Source: Thermovenabulum sp049701175
Lineage (GTDB): Bacteria > Bacillota > Thermosediminibacteria > Thermosediminibacterales > Thermosediminibacteraceae
Assembly (NCBI RefSeq): GCF_049701175.1
Contig: NZ_JBNATW010000001.1
Coordinates: 1 to 64,000 of the forward strand
Length of the DNA stretch: 64,000 nt
Direction of reading: 5' to 3'
The stretch's first letter is position 1. Every line of letters starts with the position of its first letter. Positions 33,348 through 42,175 of this stretch are shown here, piece by piece. The notes below the pieces were generated by a model. The model was not told the DNA's origin. It searched no databases and saw only the letters and a program-made list of their open reading frames with translations. The translations under genes were made by a program, and so were the position numbers.

Positions 33348-35270
33348 CTAATCGCCCCCAATAATTTCACCTGTGAGTGAGGTATCATACCCCCCTAAGG
33401 CCTTTAATTTTTCCTTGAATTCTTCGCTTTTCATAACCTTCAATAATTTCTGCACAGCATCTAAATCAAAGTATTCGTATAAAATAACTAAATCAAACCT
33501 TTCAGGGGAAATAGGAATAAAATCAAGGTTCAGGGCCCTTGCCGCTGATAAAATACCAAGCCCACAGTCTGCTGTTCCGCCCACAACCTGTGCAGCAACC
33601 GCAAGGTGAGTAAACTCTTCCCTTTCATAACCCCTTACTTCTTCCGGTGAGATATTCAATTCCCTTAATTTCAGATCAAGCAACAGCCTCGTCCCCGCAC
33701 CTTTCTGCCGATTTACAAAGGTTACATCCTTTCTTTTTAAATCCTCTATTCCTTTTATATTCTTGGGATTACCTTTTTTCACAATCAATCCCTGCTCTCT
33801 AAAAGCAAGGTTGACAAGTATTATTTTTTCTTCCCTTAGATAACGTTTTATATACGGAATATTATATTCCCCAGTATCAGGATCAAGAAGATGCATCCCT
33901 GCAGCATGAGCTTCTTTTCTTTTTAAAGCCATTATGCCACCCATACTCCCTACATTAGCAGAAGATAAATTAATATCAGGGTATTTCTTTTTCACTTCAT
34001 TTGCGAGAATATCAATCGCTACATCATGACTTCCAATTATAACTATGGTATTTTCAATGTCCTCTTTTTTTCTTAATAGCTCCACTTCCACATATTCACC
34101 GGCTTCAATTCCCTCTTTATTTGCCGGAATTCTTATAATACCATCCGCCCTTACCAGAGATGTGATGGTGCCAGCTCCACGGTTTAAAGGAGATGCAACG
34201 AATTCGCTGCCGATTTTTCCTATTTTGACCCTTACAAATTCTTCACTTCCTATGTTTGAGACTATTCTCTTTGCACACCTTGCTTTTATTTTTTCTTTTC
34301 CATTTTCAGGCAATCCCTGCATTCTAAATATTAATGGCTTTGCAAAAAGTTCCATTGTTAAAAATGCCGAAACGGGATATCCAGGTATCCCTAACACTGG
34401 TTTATCCTCTATGATGCCTAAGATAACAGGTTTACCCGGTTTTATAGCAACCCCGTGAACTAAAAGCCTGCCCAACTCCCTTATTATACTTGCAGTAAAA
34501 TCCTCCCTTCCAGCTGAAGAACCAGCGTTTATTATCACCCCATCAGCAACCTTTAAAGCTTTCTCTACTGTGTACTTTATTTTTTGGCAATCATCTGTTA
34601 TTTTTTCAAATATTACCGCTTCCGCACCCCACTCTTTTAAAAGGCCCTCGAAAACCTTTGAATTATACTCTATTATATCCCCTGGTTTTAACTCATCTCC
34701 TGGATTTACAAGTTCAGTTCCGGTAGGAATAACCGCAAAAACCGGTTTTTTGTAAACCTTTATATTTACATGGCCACTCGCCAATATTGCCCCTATATCC
34801 TGAGGCCTAATGCGGTGGTTTTCGGGGACAATCAGTTCCGTTGCAACGATGTCTTCACCGATAAGCCTTACATTTTGCCATGGCAAAGCAGGAGAAATTA
34901 ATTCAATTTTATCATCGGAAATAAAATTCACATCTTCCATCATTATTACACTGTCTGTATTGGGTGGAAGGGGATCACCGGTATCCACCACTATAAATTC
35001 ATCTCTAAATAAAACCACCGGTGTTTTTTCCGATGCCCCGTAGGTTTTTTCCGATAACACAGCTACTCCATCAACTGCAGCGGCATTGTAATGGGGTGAT
35101 GATATTTTCGCAAAAACCGGTTCAGCTGTAACCCTCCCTAAGGATTCTGAAACATTTATAACCTCAACCCTTTTATTTAAAAAAAACCCCGTTTTTTTTA
35201 ACTCTCCAAAAAAAATGTTTACTGCTTCCTGCAAAGGAACTGTATCTAAGTATATATCTTTTCTTTTCAT
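33348..35270 (-). CDS. MoeA fused to a LysR-type substrate-binding (molybdate-sensing-like) domain
   Basis: The first about 400 residues are a MoeA (molybdopterin molybdenumtransferase): PHYNAAAVDGVAV, VDTGDPLPPNTDSVIMMEDV, AGSSAGREDFT and VAIKPGKPVILG mark the MPT-binding fold. The last about 230 residues form a periplasmic-binding-protein-like domain, with VIIGSHDVAIDILA, VGSMGGIMALKRKEAH and FVNRQKGAGTRLLLD, as found in ModE/LysR-type sensors. The fusion is known in anaerobes and archaea, but the ligand of the second domain is unproven. A second, plain moeA lies directly upstream, so one may serve tungsten and the other molybdenum; that is inference. Confidence 0.92.
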   Translation of the reverse strand: MKRKDIYLDTVPLQEAVNIFFGELKKTGFFLNKRVEVINVSESLGRVTAEPVFAKISSPHYNAAAVDGVAVLSEKTYGASEKTPVVLFRDEFIVVDTGDPLPPNTDSVIMMEDVNFISDDKIELISPALPWQNVRLIGEDIVATELIVPENHRIRPQDIGAILASGHVNIKVYKKPVFAVIPTGTELVNPGDELKPGDIIEYNSKVFEGLLKEWGAEAVIFEKITDDCQKIKYTVEKALKVADGVIINAGSSAGREDFTASIIRELGRLLVHGVAIKPGKPVILGIIEDKPVLGIPGYPVSAFLTMELFAKPLIFRMQGLPENGKEKIKARCAKRIVSNIGSEEFVRVKIGKIGSEFVASPLNRGAGTITSLVRADGIIRIPANKEGIEAGEYVEVELLRKKEDIENTIVIIGSHDVAIDILANEVKKKYPDINLSSANVGSMGGIMALKRKEAHAAGMHLLDPDTGEYNIPYIKRYLREEKIILVNLAFREQGLIVKKGNPKNIKGIEDLKRKDVTFVNRQKGAGTRLLLDLKLRELNISPEEVRGYEREEFTHLAVAAQVVGGTADCGLGILSAARALNLDFIPISPERFDLVILYEYFDLDAVQKLLKVMKSEEFKEKLKALGGYDTSLTGEIIGGD

Positions 35271-35318
35271 GGGAAATCACCTCTTTTAAAACTTTATAAA
35301 ATTAAAGGCTATTTTTCG

Positions 35319-36551
35319 TTATCTATAAACAATTACTTCGGCAAGCTCCCCTCTTGAGAACCCAACCCTTTCGGCAGGAATTTTTAAAAGCCCATCGGAC
35401 TGCGTCATTGTGCTTATCATACCTGACTTACCCAATATGGGTATCGCCCATAGTTCATTTTCCCTCTTTTCCAACTTAACCCTAATATAATCCTCCCTGC
35501 CTGCAGCAGAAGATATATCTTTATCACATCTCGCGTATAATTTAAATGCTCCGTAGTCCTCATCCCTGCCCATTAATAAATTCACCAAAGGCCTTGCTAT
35601 GAGTTCAAAAATTATCATTGCAGAAACGGGATGCCCTGGAAGGCCAATTATAGGCACCTTTTCTACAACTGCAAAGATCGTAGGTTTGCCCGGTTTAACA
35701 GAAAGGCCGTGGAAAATAACACCGGGATTTCCTAAACTGTTTACAGCTTTTAACGTAAGATCCCTTGTGCCAACTGAACTTCCACCTGAAATAATTACAG
35801 CATCACAGGTTTTTAAAGCATCGCTTAAAGCCTTTTTAATAAGTTCGAAGTCGTCCTTTACTATTCCGAAAGGAACCCCAATGGCACCAAGGCTTTTCAC
35901 TGCTGAAAATATGGTGTATGTGTTTATGTCCCTTATTTCTCCTTCCTTTGTCTCTTCTTCGGGTCTTTTAATTTCATCGCCTGAAGAAATAATCCCTATT
36001 CTGGGCCTTTTATAAACTTTTACTTTTGTAATTCCTAAAGCTGCCAAAGCTCCCACATCTTGTGCCCTTAAGGTATGGCCTCTTTTAAAAAGGGTTTCGC
36101 CTTTTGCTATGTCCTCGCCTTTTTTTATAACATTTTCAAAGGGTGCCACCGGTTTTTCTACAAGCAGGGTATTTTCATCAAGCGGTTGTGTATATTCAAG
36201 CATAACGACTGCATCAGAATTTTCCGGAAGCATTCCTCCCGTAGATATTTTTACCGCTTGCCCTGCAAATATTTTTACCTTTGCTTTTTCACCCATCCTT
36301 ACCTCTCCTACAATTTCAAGAATGGATGGTATGGATTCGCTTGCTCCGAAAGTATCCTTAGCAATAACCGCATAGCCATCAACTGTAGAACGATTAAAAG
36401 CCGGTATATCCTCCATTGCAATCACATCTGAATAAATTACCCTGCCTAATGCATCGAATAAATCCACATCTTCAGAATCCCTTTGAAAATCCGAAATATT
36501 TTCCTTCACTATTTTAACCGCTTCCTCTACACTCTTTACTTCAAAAAGCAT
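35319..36551 (-). CDS. moeA: Molybdopterin molybdenumtransferase MoeA
   Basis: MoeA inserts molybdate or tungstate into adenylated molybdopterin. From the ATG at 36551 (GAGGTG upstream) it has 410 residues; a longer in-frame start at 36599 has no ribosome site. Motifs: AFNRSTVDGYAV near residue 48, ISTGGMLPENSDAVVMLE near 95, ISGGSSVGTRD near 245 and LSVKPGKPTIFAV near 280. It is the first gene of the operon moeA, moeA-PBP, moaA, moaC, MOSC, mog. MoaD, MoaE and MoeB are not in the window. Confidence 0.95.
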   Translation of the reverse strand: MLFEVKSVEEAVKIVKENISDFQRDSEDVDLFDALGRVIYSDVIAMEDIPAFNRSTVDGYAVIAKDTFGASESIPSILEIVGEVRMGEKAKVKIFAGQAVKISTGGMLPENSDAVVMLEYTQPLDENTLLVEKPVAPFENVIKKGEDIAKGETLFKRGHTLRAQDVGALAALGITKVKVYKRPRIGIISSGDEIKRPEEETKEGEIRDINTYTIFSAVKSLGAIGVPFGIVKDDFELIKKALSDALKTCDAVIISGGSSVGTRDLTLKAVNSLGNPGVIFHGLSVKPGKPTIFAVVEKVPIIGLPGHPVSAMIIFELIARPLVNLLMGRDEDYGAFKLYARCDKDISSAAGREDYIRVKLEKRENELWAIPILGKSGMISTMTQSDGLLKIPAERVGFSRGELAEVIVYR

Positions 36552-36629
36552 TTTATTCACCTCTATATGGGAAATCCTTAAGTTTATAATTCTACACAAA
36601 ATCTTTTAATCCTTCAATAAAAAATAAAA

Positions 36630-36690
36630 TTACTCACGATTTTGAAAAATTATTTACGATTTCGAAAAACCTTTTTTTATATGTTATACT
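36630..36690 (+). promoter_or_regulatory. MFS gene promoter with two phased 20-bp direct repeats
   Basis: Segments 36630-36649 and 36650-36669 match at 17 of 20 positions and are exactly 20 bases apart, about two helical turns. Each contains ACGATTT(T/C)GAAAAA. The second overlaps the expected -35 region of a TATACT -10 box at 36685-36690. This looks like tandem sites for a regulator of the MFS gene, and possibly of divergent moeA. Confidence 0.5.
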
Positions 36691-36711
36691 AAGATTATGG
36701 GGGGATTAAAA

Positions 36712-37989
36712 TTGGAACAGCAAAAAGAACACAACAATTATCAGGAAAAAAAGATAAAAAATAATTTCAACGCATTAAGCTATGATTCAATTTTTTTTAA
36801 TATCTCGACATCCTTCATCGATGCGGGTACAATAATACCGTCCTTTGTCAGTATGCTTACCACTTCGCCGGTCTTGATCGGGCTTACAACTACTATTAGA
36901 AACTGCGGATGGTTTTTACCTCAATTGCTGGTAGCAAGAAAGGCGGAAAGCCTTCCTTATAAAAAACCCTTAGTATTAATAGGGGCAGTTATTTACAGAA
37001 TTGCCCTTTTTTCAATAATCTTATCGGCTTTTTTGGCAGTTAAAAGTACAGCATTATCCCTTATTTTCTTTTATTTGTTTTTTACAATAATGTCCTTTGC
37101 TGACGGCATCACAGGTGTGCCATGGATTGACCTTTTTGCAAAATCTATCCCCGTTAATTTAAGGGGCAGGTATTATTCAAAAACACAGTTTCTAAGCGGT
37201 AGCCTTTCCTTTGTAACAGGGTTTATCATTAAAGGCATTTTAAACATTAAAACCTTAATTTTCCCTTACAATTATATATTAATTTTTTCACTGGCATTAT
37301 TTTTTGCCTTCCTTTCTTTTCTTTCCTTTTTGCGGCTCATTGAAGATGAAAAAAGTAAAACAAATTCAGCTTTGAGCTTAATTGAGTATTTTAAAGGAAT
37401 ACCCTTAGTGTTTAAAAATGACAGAGATTTCTCTATGCTTATGATAGTTAACACCCTCTTCAGGTTTTTCTTTTTGCCGCTTCCCTTTTATATAACCTTT
37501 GCAAGAACAAAACTATCTCTTCCCGAAGATATAGTTGGGATTTTTGTATCTTCTCAGATGCTGGGCTTTATTTTTGCAGGGCTTATTTTTGGCAGAATTA
37601 ATGATATTTACGGAAGCAAAAGAGTTATCAAAATAACCGGTTACCTTATTTCTTTACCCCCTGTATTAGCCTTATTATCTTTGTTGCTTTTTTCGAAAAA
37701 TTTACCTTATGTTCCGATTTATATATTAATATTCATGCTAATAGGGGCTACTAACAGCGGAATTTGGGTTGGGATTTTTAACTATTTATTGAAAATCGCC
37801 CCTGAAGAAAAGAGACCTTTATATATAGGACTAATGAATACCCTTACAGCTCCAACTACCTTTCTTCCAATCCTCGGAGGTTTTATCGTGGAAAAGTTTT
37901 CATATATTCACATGTTTTTATTCGCAGAAATATTCTTAATATCAGGTCTTTTTGCTTCCTTTTCTTTAAGGCATATCGACGAGTGTTAA
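36712..37989 (+). CDS. Major facilitator superfamily transporter
   Basis: The protein (425 residues from the TTG at 36712) has about 12 hydrophobic helices and the cytoplasmic-loop motif FGRINDIYGSKRV near residue 285, the counterpart of the MFS motif A. The substrate is not evident; it resembles uncharacterised MFS proteins of Clostridia. The TTG start is chosen because the ATG at 36697 overlaps the GGGGGG ribosome site itself, which lies 7 bases before the TTG. Its 3' end overlaps the convergent EamA gene by 4 bases, so no terminator separates them. Confidence 0.87.
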   Translation: MEQQKEHNNYQEKKIKNNFNALSYDSIFFNISTSFIDAGTIIPSFVSMLTTSPVLIGLTTTIRNCGWFLPQLLVARKAESLPYKKPLVLIGAVIYRIALFSIILSAFLAVKSTALSLIFFYLFFTIMSFADGITGVPWIDLFAKSIPVNLRGRYYSKTQFLSGSLSFVTGFIIKGILNIKTLIFPYNYILIFSLALFFAFLSFLSFLRLIEDEKSKTNSALSLIEYFKGIPLVFKNDRDFSMLMIVNTLFRFFFLPLPFYITFARTKLSLPEDIVGIFVSSQMLGFIFAGLIFGRINDIYGSKRVIKITGYLISLPPVLALLSLLLFSKNLPYVPIYILIFMLIGATNSGIWVGIFNYLLKIAPEEKRPLYIGLMNTLTAPTTFLPILGGFIVEKFSYIHMFLFAEIFLISGLFASFSLRHIDEC

Positions 37990-38867
37990 CCAGACATGCT
38001 TGTTATTTTTGATAGATCTGAGGGTAATAGCTCGGTTATTAAAACACCGCTTAAAATCAAAGCAAACCCTAAAAGGGATTTTAAAGTAATGGGTTCATGC
38101 CAGAAAATAAAGGAAAAAAGACCGGCAAAAACGGATTCAAGGCACATAATAACAGCAGCATGAGTAGAAGTTGTATATTTTTGGGCTATGTTTTGCACCA
38201 CAAAAGCTCCTGCTGTGCAAAAAATAGATGCATATAATATAGCCATCCAGCTATGAAGGTCGAGTTTAGCAGGCATTGGTTCATACAAAGCCCCCACAAT
38301 TAGGGAGAGCATGCCGACTATACCCGTTTCCAATATTGCAAGATTAACCGAACCCGCTTTTTTTGCATAATATTCTATAGCTATAATCTGCATCGCAAAA
38401 AATACAGCGCAAAACACGGTTATTACATCCCCTCGGTTTATTTTAAAGTCGCCTTCTATCGAGATTACCGCAAGCCCAATAAACGCCAATAAAGCTCCTG
38501 CTATTTGAGACCACCCGGGAAATTTTTTTGTTAAAAAATAGGCAAAAAAAGGCACCATAACCACACTGCTGCCCGTTATAAATCCTGATTTTGCAGGGGT
38601 TGTATATAAAAGGCCTACTGCCTGGGTTGCAAAACCCAAAAATAAAAACAGCCCTGCCAAGCACCCTCCCTTTAACTCCTCCTTCGAAAAACTGCAAAGG
38701 TTATTATTGAAAATACCCGCAAGAATAAGGAAAGCAATTAAAAATCTCACTGCTAAATACATAAAAGGAGTTACTTTTGAAAACACATTTTTCATTACAA
38801 CAAAATTTAACCCCCACCCCATTGTTATTAGTAAAAGAGCGCCATCTGCTAAAAGGCTTTTTTTCAT
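37986..38867 (-). CDS. EamA/DMT-family transporter
   Basis: The 293-residue protein contains two EamA repeats of about five helices each (10 in total); GWGLNFVVMK at residue 18 and FGLAV-type repeats such as GALLAFIGLAVI near 140 and LLGFALILSGVLI near 270 are characteristic. Members export amino acids, nucleotides or other metabolites; the cargo here is unknown. It is downstream of the PBP gene on the same strand with a 20-base gap. Confidence 0.88.
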   Translation of the reverse strand: MKKSLLADGALLLITMGWGLNFVVMKNVFSKVTPFMYLAVRFLIAFLILAGIFNNNLCSFSKEELKGGCLAGLFLFLGFATQAVGLLYTTPAKSGFITGSSVVMVPFFAYFLTKKFPGWSQIAGALLAFIGLAVISIEGDFKINRGDVITVFCAVFFAMQIIAIEYYAKKAGSVNLAILETGIVGMLSLIVGALYEPMPAKLDLHSWMAILYASIFCTAGAFVVQNIAQKYTTSTHAAVIMCLESVFAGLFSFIFWHEPITLKSLLGFALILSGVLITELLPSDLSKITSMSG

Positions 38868-38887
38868 TTTCCGACCACCTCTTAAAT

Positions 38888-40297
38888 CTATTTTTTTCCC
38901 TTTAAATACTCTAATATTAGCTCCCTTGCCAAAGGAGCTGCGACCCTGCCTCCTGAACCACCATTCTCTACAATTACCGCAATGGCAATTTTGGGGGCTT
39001 CAACCGGAGCGAATCCTATAAACCATGCGTGTGGCTCCCCGTGAGGATTTTCAGCCGTCCCTGTTTTACCGGCAACTTTAATGCCTTTAATTTTTGCAGC
39101 CCTACCCGTGCCGCTTTCAACAACTTCAGTCATATACTCCTTTAATTTATATGCAGTATTTGGTGAAATTACCACTTTCCTTAAACCTCCAAAATTATTG
39201 GACTTTACTTCCCCAAAGGGCATTTCCACACTTTTTACAATATAAGGACTATAATAAACTCCGTCATTTGCAATAATCTGAGCAACGGAGGCCATCTGAA
39301 GAGGGGTTGCAAGGACTTTCCCCTGCCCTATGGAATCTTCCGCCAATTGAACGTCGCTGTCTAAAAAGGAAGGTGCAGGGAATTGACTTTTTTGAACATG
39401 TAATTCAAAAGGTATCTCAGAATTAAAACCAAAATTGTTAGCAACCTTTAAAAGTTTCTCTCTCCCTAACCGCAAACCCAATTCGGCAAATATGGCATTG
39501 CTGGAAACCGCAAAAGCTCTTTTAAGATCATACTGCCCCGGCTTTATAAAATCATCATCTTTGATAATCCTGCCCCCTATTTTTATATACCCCTTTGTTG
39601 TAAACCTTTCCTTCTCAATTCCGGCAAAATTCTCCAAAGCCCCGCATAAAGTCAGTACTTTAAAAGCAGAACCGGGAGGATAAAGCCCTTGTATAGCCCT
39701 ATTTAATAATGGATGGTTGTCGTCGTTTTTAAGTTTTTCCCATTCCTCTTCAATTTTATTTGAATCAAAACCGGGTGAACTCACCATTGCAAGGACTGCA
39801 CCCGTTTTCGGTTCTATGGCTACAATTGCGCCTTTTTTCCCCTGTAATAAGCTGTACGCCTTCTTTTGGAGCTCAGAATCTATAGTAAGGTATACATTGT
39901 TCCCCTGAGATAGCCCAAGTATTTTTTGCCTTAGAACCTTTAGCGGGTCCTGTTGGGAAATTCCCAAGAGTTCACCGTTTAAAGCACTTTCCAACCCTGA
40001 ACGGCCTACCTTTGATGAAGAGTATCCTAAAAGAGGGCCAAAAGCTTCTCCGCTAATGTATATCCTCTTTTTTTCACTGCCTACTTCCACGGTTTCTGCA
40101 AGGGTTACACCGTTTCTATCCAAAATTGCCCCCCTTCTCATTTTTGCTTCCTGTTCCCAAAGCCTTTTGTTGAAGGAACTTTCTATAAGCCTTTGCCTTT
40201 CGTATAGCTGAAAAAATGTTAAATAGGACATTAAGGATAAAAACATTATACAAAATATAAAAAAAATTATCTTAATATTTTTTTGTAAATTGTTCAT
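38888..40297 (-). CDS. Class B penicillin-binding protein (PbpA/FtsI-like transpeptidase)
   Basis: This cell-wall transpeptidase has an N-terminal membrane anchor (residues about 8-27) and the three penicillin-site motifs: SAFK within PPGSAFKVL, SSN within FAVSSNAIF, and KTGT within VAGKTGTAENPHG. At 469 residues it lacks the long dimerisation region of FtsI, as is usual for PbpA types partnered with a FtsW/RodA gene. That gene lies 2 bases upstream, followed by an FHA gene, the standard FHA-FtsW-PBP arrangement. Confidence 0.94.
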   Translation of the reverse strand: MNNLQKNIKIIFFIFCIMFLSLMSYLTFFQLYERQRLIESSFNKRLWEQEAKMRRGAILDRNGVTLAETVEVGSEKKRIYISGEAFGPLLGYSSSKVGRSGLESALNGELLGISQQDPLKVLRQKILGLSQGNNVYLTIDSELQKKAYSLLQGKKGAIVAIEPKTGAVLAMVSSPGFDSNKIEEEWEKLKNDDNHPLLNRAIQGLYPPGSAFKVLTLCGALENFAGIEKERFTTKGYIKIGGRIIKDDDFIKPGQYDLKRAFAVSSNAIFAELGLRLGREKLLKVANNFGFNSEIPFELHVQKSQFPAPSFLDSDVQLAEDSIGQGKVLATPLQMASVAQIIANDGVYYSPYIVKSVEMPFGEVKSNNFGGLRKVVISPNTAYKLKEYMTEVVESGTGRAAKIKGIKVAGKTGTAENPHGEPHAWFIGFAPVEAPKIAIAVIVENGGSGGRVAAPLARELILEYLKGKK

Positions 40298-40299
40298 TT

Positions 40300-41526
40300 T
40301 TACCCTATCCCCTCCTCTTCCCTACTGCTTATCCAGACACCATTTAGTATACCGAGGGATGTAAAACTTATTATCATCGAACTCCCGCCATAACTCATGA
40401 AAGGAAGGGTAACTCCTGTTATAGGGATTAATTTAATAACCCCACCTATGATAGTAAACACCTGCAGGCCGAAAAATACCGTCAGCCCTATGGAAACCAA
40501 AGAAAGATATGAATCTATCGAACGAAGAGATATCCTTACACCTCTATAAACCAGTAAAAAATATAAAATAATCAGTGCTTGCCCCCCTAAAAAACCAAAC
40601 TCCTCTGTAAAAGCAGAGAAAATAAAATCCGTTGCCACCGCCGGAATGTACTCCGGATGTCCCAGGCCAAGTCCCGTCCCGAAGAATCCACCTTGAGCAA
40701 TGGCAAAAAGGGATTGAGCAATCTGATAACCCCTTCCGGGTACGTCCTGCCATGGGTCTAACCAAGCAAGCACCCTTGCTCTAATATACGGAAAGGAATG
40801 AAAACCTGCTAATCCTAAAAAGATCCCAAACAATATGCCCAAAAACGCATAGTCATACCTTGAGGTTGCTATGAATATTAACATCAACGCAGTGAGGTAA
40901 AATAGCATCGCACCGCCCAAATCCTTTGCTAATATTAATAAAACAATAATTAAAAATATTTCTAAAATAAATTTGGACATATTTTTTATTTTTCCTTCTT
41001 TTAAATTTGAAGATAGGTAAAAAACAAAAAATAACTTGGCAATTTCCGAAGGTTGGAAGGAAAAAAGACCTTTAATATATATCCAGTTTTTTGCTCCTCC
41101 CCTTTCTACCCCGAATAATATAGGTAAAAGCAAAAATACAAAAGTTATCAACCAAAAAAGCAGCGGATTTTTAACCCTTTTTATAAAGTAGTTTGTCATA
41201 ATAGTAGAAAGTATAAAAAGAAATGCCCCTATGACGTAAAAAACAACCTGTTTTTTATAAAGCTCTGGATTTATCCTACATAACATAATAAGTCCCAATT
41301 CCACCAATAAGCTTGAGAGTAAAAAAAGATATACATCTGAATTTTCTATAAATTTATAGTTGATAATATAGCATAAAAAGAAGGTTGCTAAAAAAATCAG
41401 AGCACCGTAAAATATACCTATTCCTAAGGTTTTATTAAAATACGATAGCAATAAAAAGTTTATAATACCTATTAAAGCTAAAATACCTACAGATTTATTG
41501 TAAACATCTTCAATCTGAGGGTGCAT
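40300..41526 (-). CDS. FtsW/RodA/SpoVE-family peptidoglycan polymerase
   Basis: SEDS-family glycosyltransferase of 408 residues with about 10-12 membrane helices. The conserved segments FQPSEIAKLFFVFYLS (near residue 155), AKDLGGAMLF, GYQIAQSLFAIAQGGFFGTG and ITGVTLPFMSYGGSSMI (near 370) are all present. The two flanking genes give the expected partners: a class B PBP for cross-linking and a membrane-anchored FHA protein that may link the pair to a Ser/Thr kinase. It overlaps the FHA gene by 17 bases. Confidence 0.94.
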   Translation of the reverse strand: MHPQIEDVYNKSVGILALIGIINFLLLSYFNKTLGIGIFYGALIFLATFFLCYIINYKFIENSDVYLFLLSSLLVELGLIMLCRINPELYKKQVVFYVIGAFLFILSTIMTNYFIKRVKNPLLFWLITFVFLLLPILFGVERGGAKNWIYIKGLFSFQPSEIAKLFFVFYLSSNLKEGKIKNMSKFILEIFLIIVLLILAKDLGGAMLFYLTALMLIFIATSRYDYAFLGILFGIFLGLAGFHSFPYIRARVLAWLDPWQDVPGRGYQIAQSLFAIAQGGFFGTGLGLGHPEYIPAVATDFIFSAFTEEFGFLGGQALIILYFLLVYRGVRISLRSIDSYLSLVSIGLTVFFGLQVFTIIGGVIKLIPITGVTLPFMSYGGSSMIISFTSLGILNGVWISSREEEGIG

Positions 41527-41926
41527 CCGCTTCCCTCCTCTTTAAAACGTACTTTTTGCTTCCCAGGATCAGTTCATCGTTTTCCTTCAACTTTACCGGC
41601 CTTTTTATTCTAACGCCGTTTAAAAAAGTTCCGTTGGTGCTTTTCAAATCCTGAATATATAACGCATTCCCTTTTTTATAAATTATTGCATGCTTACTGG
41701 ATAAATAAGGGTCATCAATCACTATGTCCGAGTCATTAGCCCTGCCGATAGTTGTAACCTTTAAAAGAGTATATACTTTTCCATCTTCGGTTTTTAAGAC
41801 ATATCCTAAATTTTCCTGCTTATCTTCTATTAAGTCCATCACCATTATTTTTAAAAAATTATACAAAAAATAATATAAAAGCCCAATAATTACATATTTT
41901 GCAATCTGGGCCAACAGTTCGTACAC
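41510..41926 (-). CDS. Membrane-anchored FHA-domain protein
   Basis: The 138-residue protein has one N-terminal membrane helix (about residues 8-30) and a C-terminal FHA phosphothreonine-binding domain with TTIGRANDSDIVI, LSSKHA and LKSTNGTFLNG. It begins at GTG with a GAGGTGG site. Together with FtsW/RodA and PBP it would act in cell-wall synthesis at the inner face of the membrane, probably responding to Ser/Thr phosphorylation; the kinase is not in the window. Confidence 0.93.
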   Translation of the reverse strand: MYELLAQIAKYVIIGLLYYFLYNFLKIMVMDLIEDKQENLGYVLKTEDGKVYTLLKVTTIGRANDSDIVIDDPYLSSKHAIIYKKGNALYIQDLKSTNGTFLNGVRIKRPVKLKENDELILGSKKYVLKRREADAPSD

Positions 41927-42101
41927 TAAAAACCACCTCTAATATTTCATATCAGCCAGTATTATTAGTATTTGACTCTTTTTTAGTATTTCCTTTTTTT
42001 AGCATATAATTTTTTTTATTAAATAAATAATTTACTCTTTTATCCCATTTTGATTAAAATTTTTCATTATAACTTCATATGATGCGTGGAAAAATATAAA
42101 T

Positions 42102-42164
42102 GCCTGCTGATGATTAGCGAGGTACCGTAAATCAATGGGTATCGATAGTTAACCATCAGCAGGC
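42102..42164 (-). terminator. Large structured hairpin after the activase operon
   Basis: GCCTGCTGATG (42102-42112) pairs perfectly with CATCAGCAGGC (42154-42164). The 41-base interior contains further complementary pieces, such as GGTACC against GGTATC. T-rich sequence follows on the minus strand, so it can terminate the operon ending at 42176, but the interior is more elaborate than a normal terminator. Confidence 0.6.
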
Positions 42165-42175
42165 TATAAACATTT

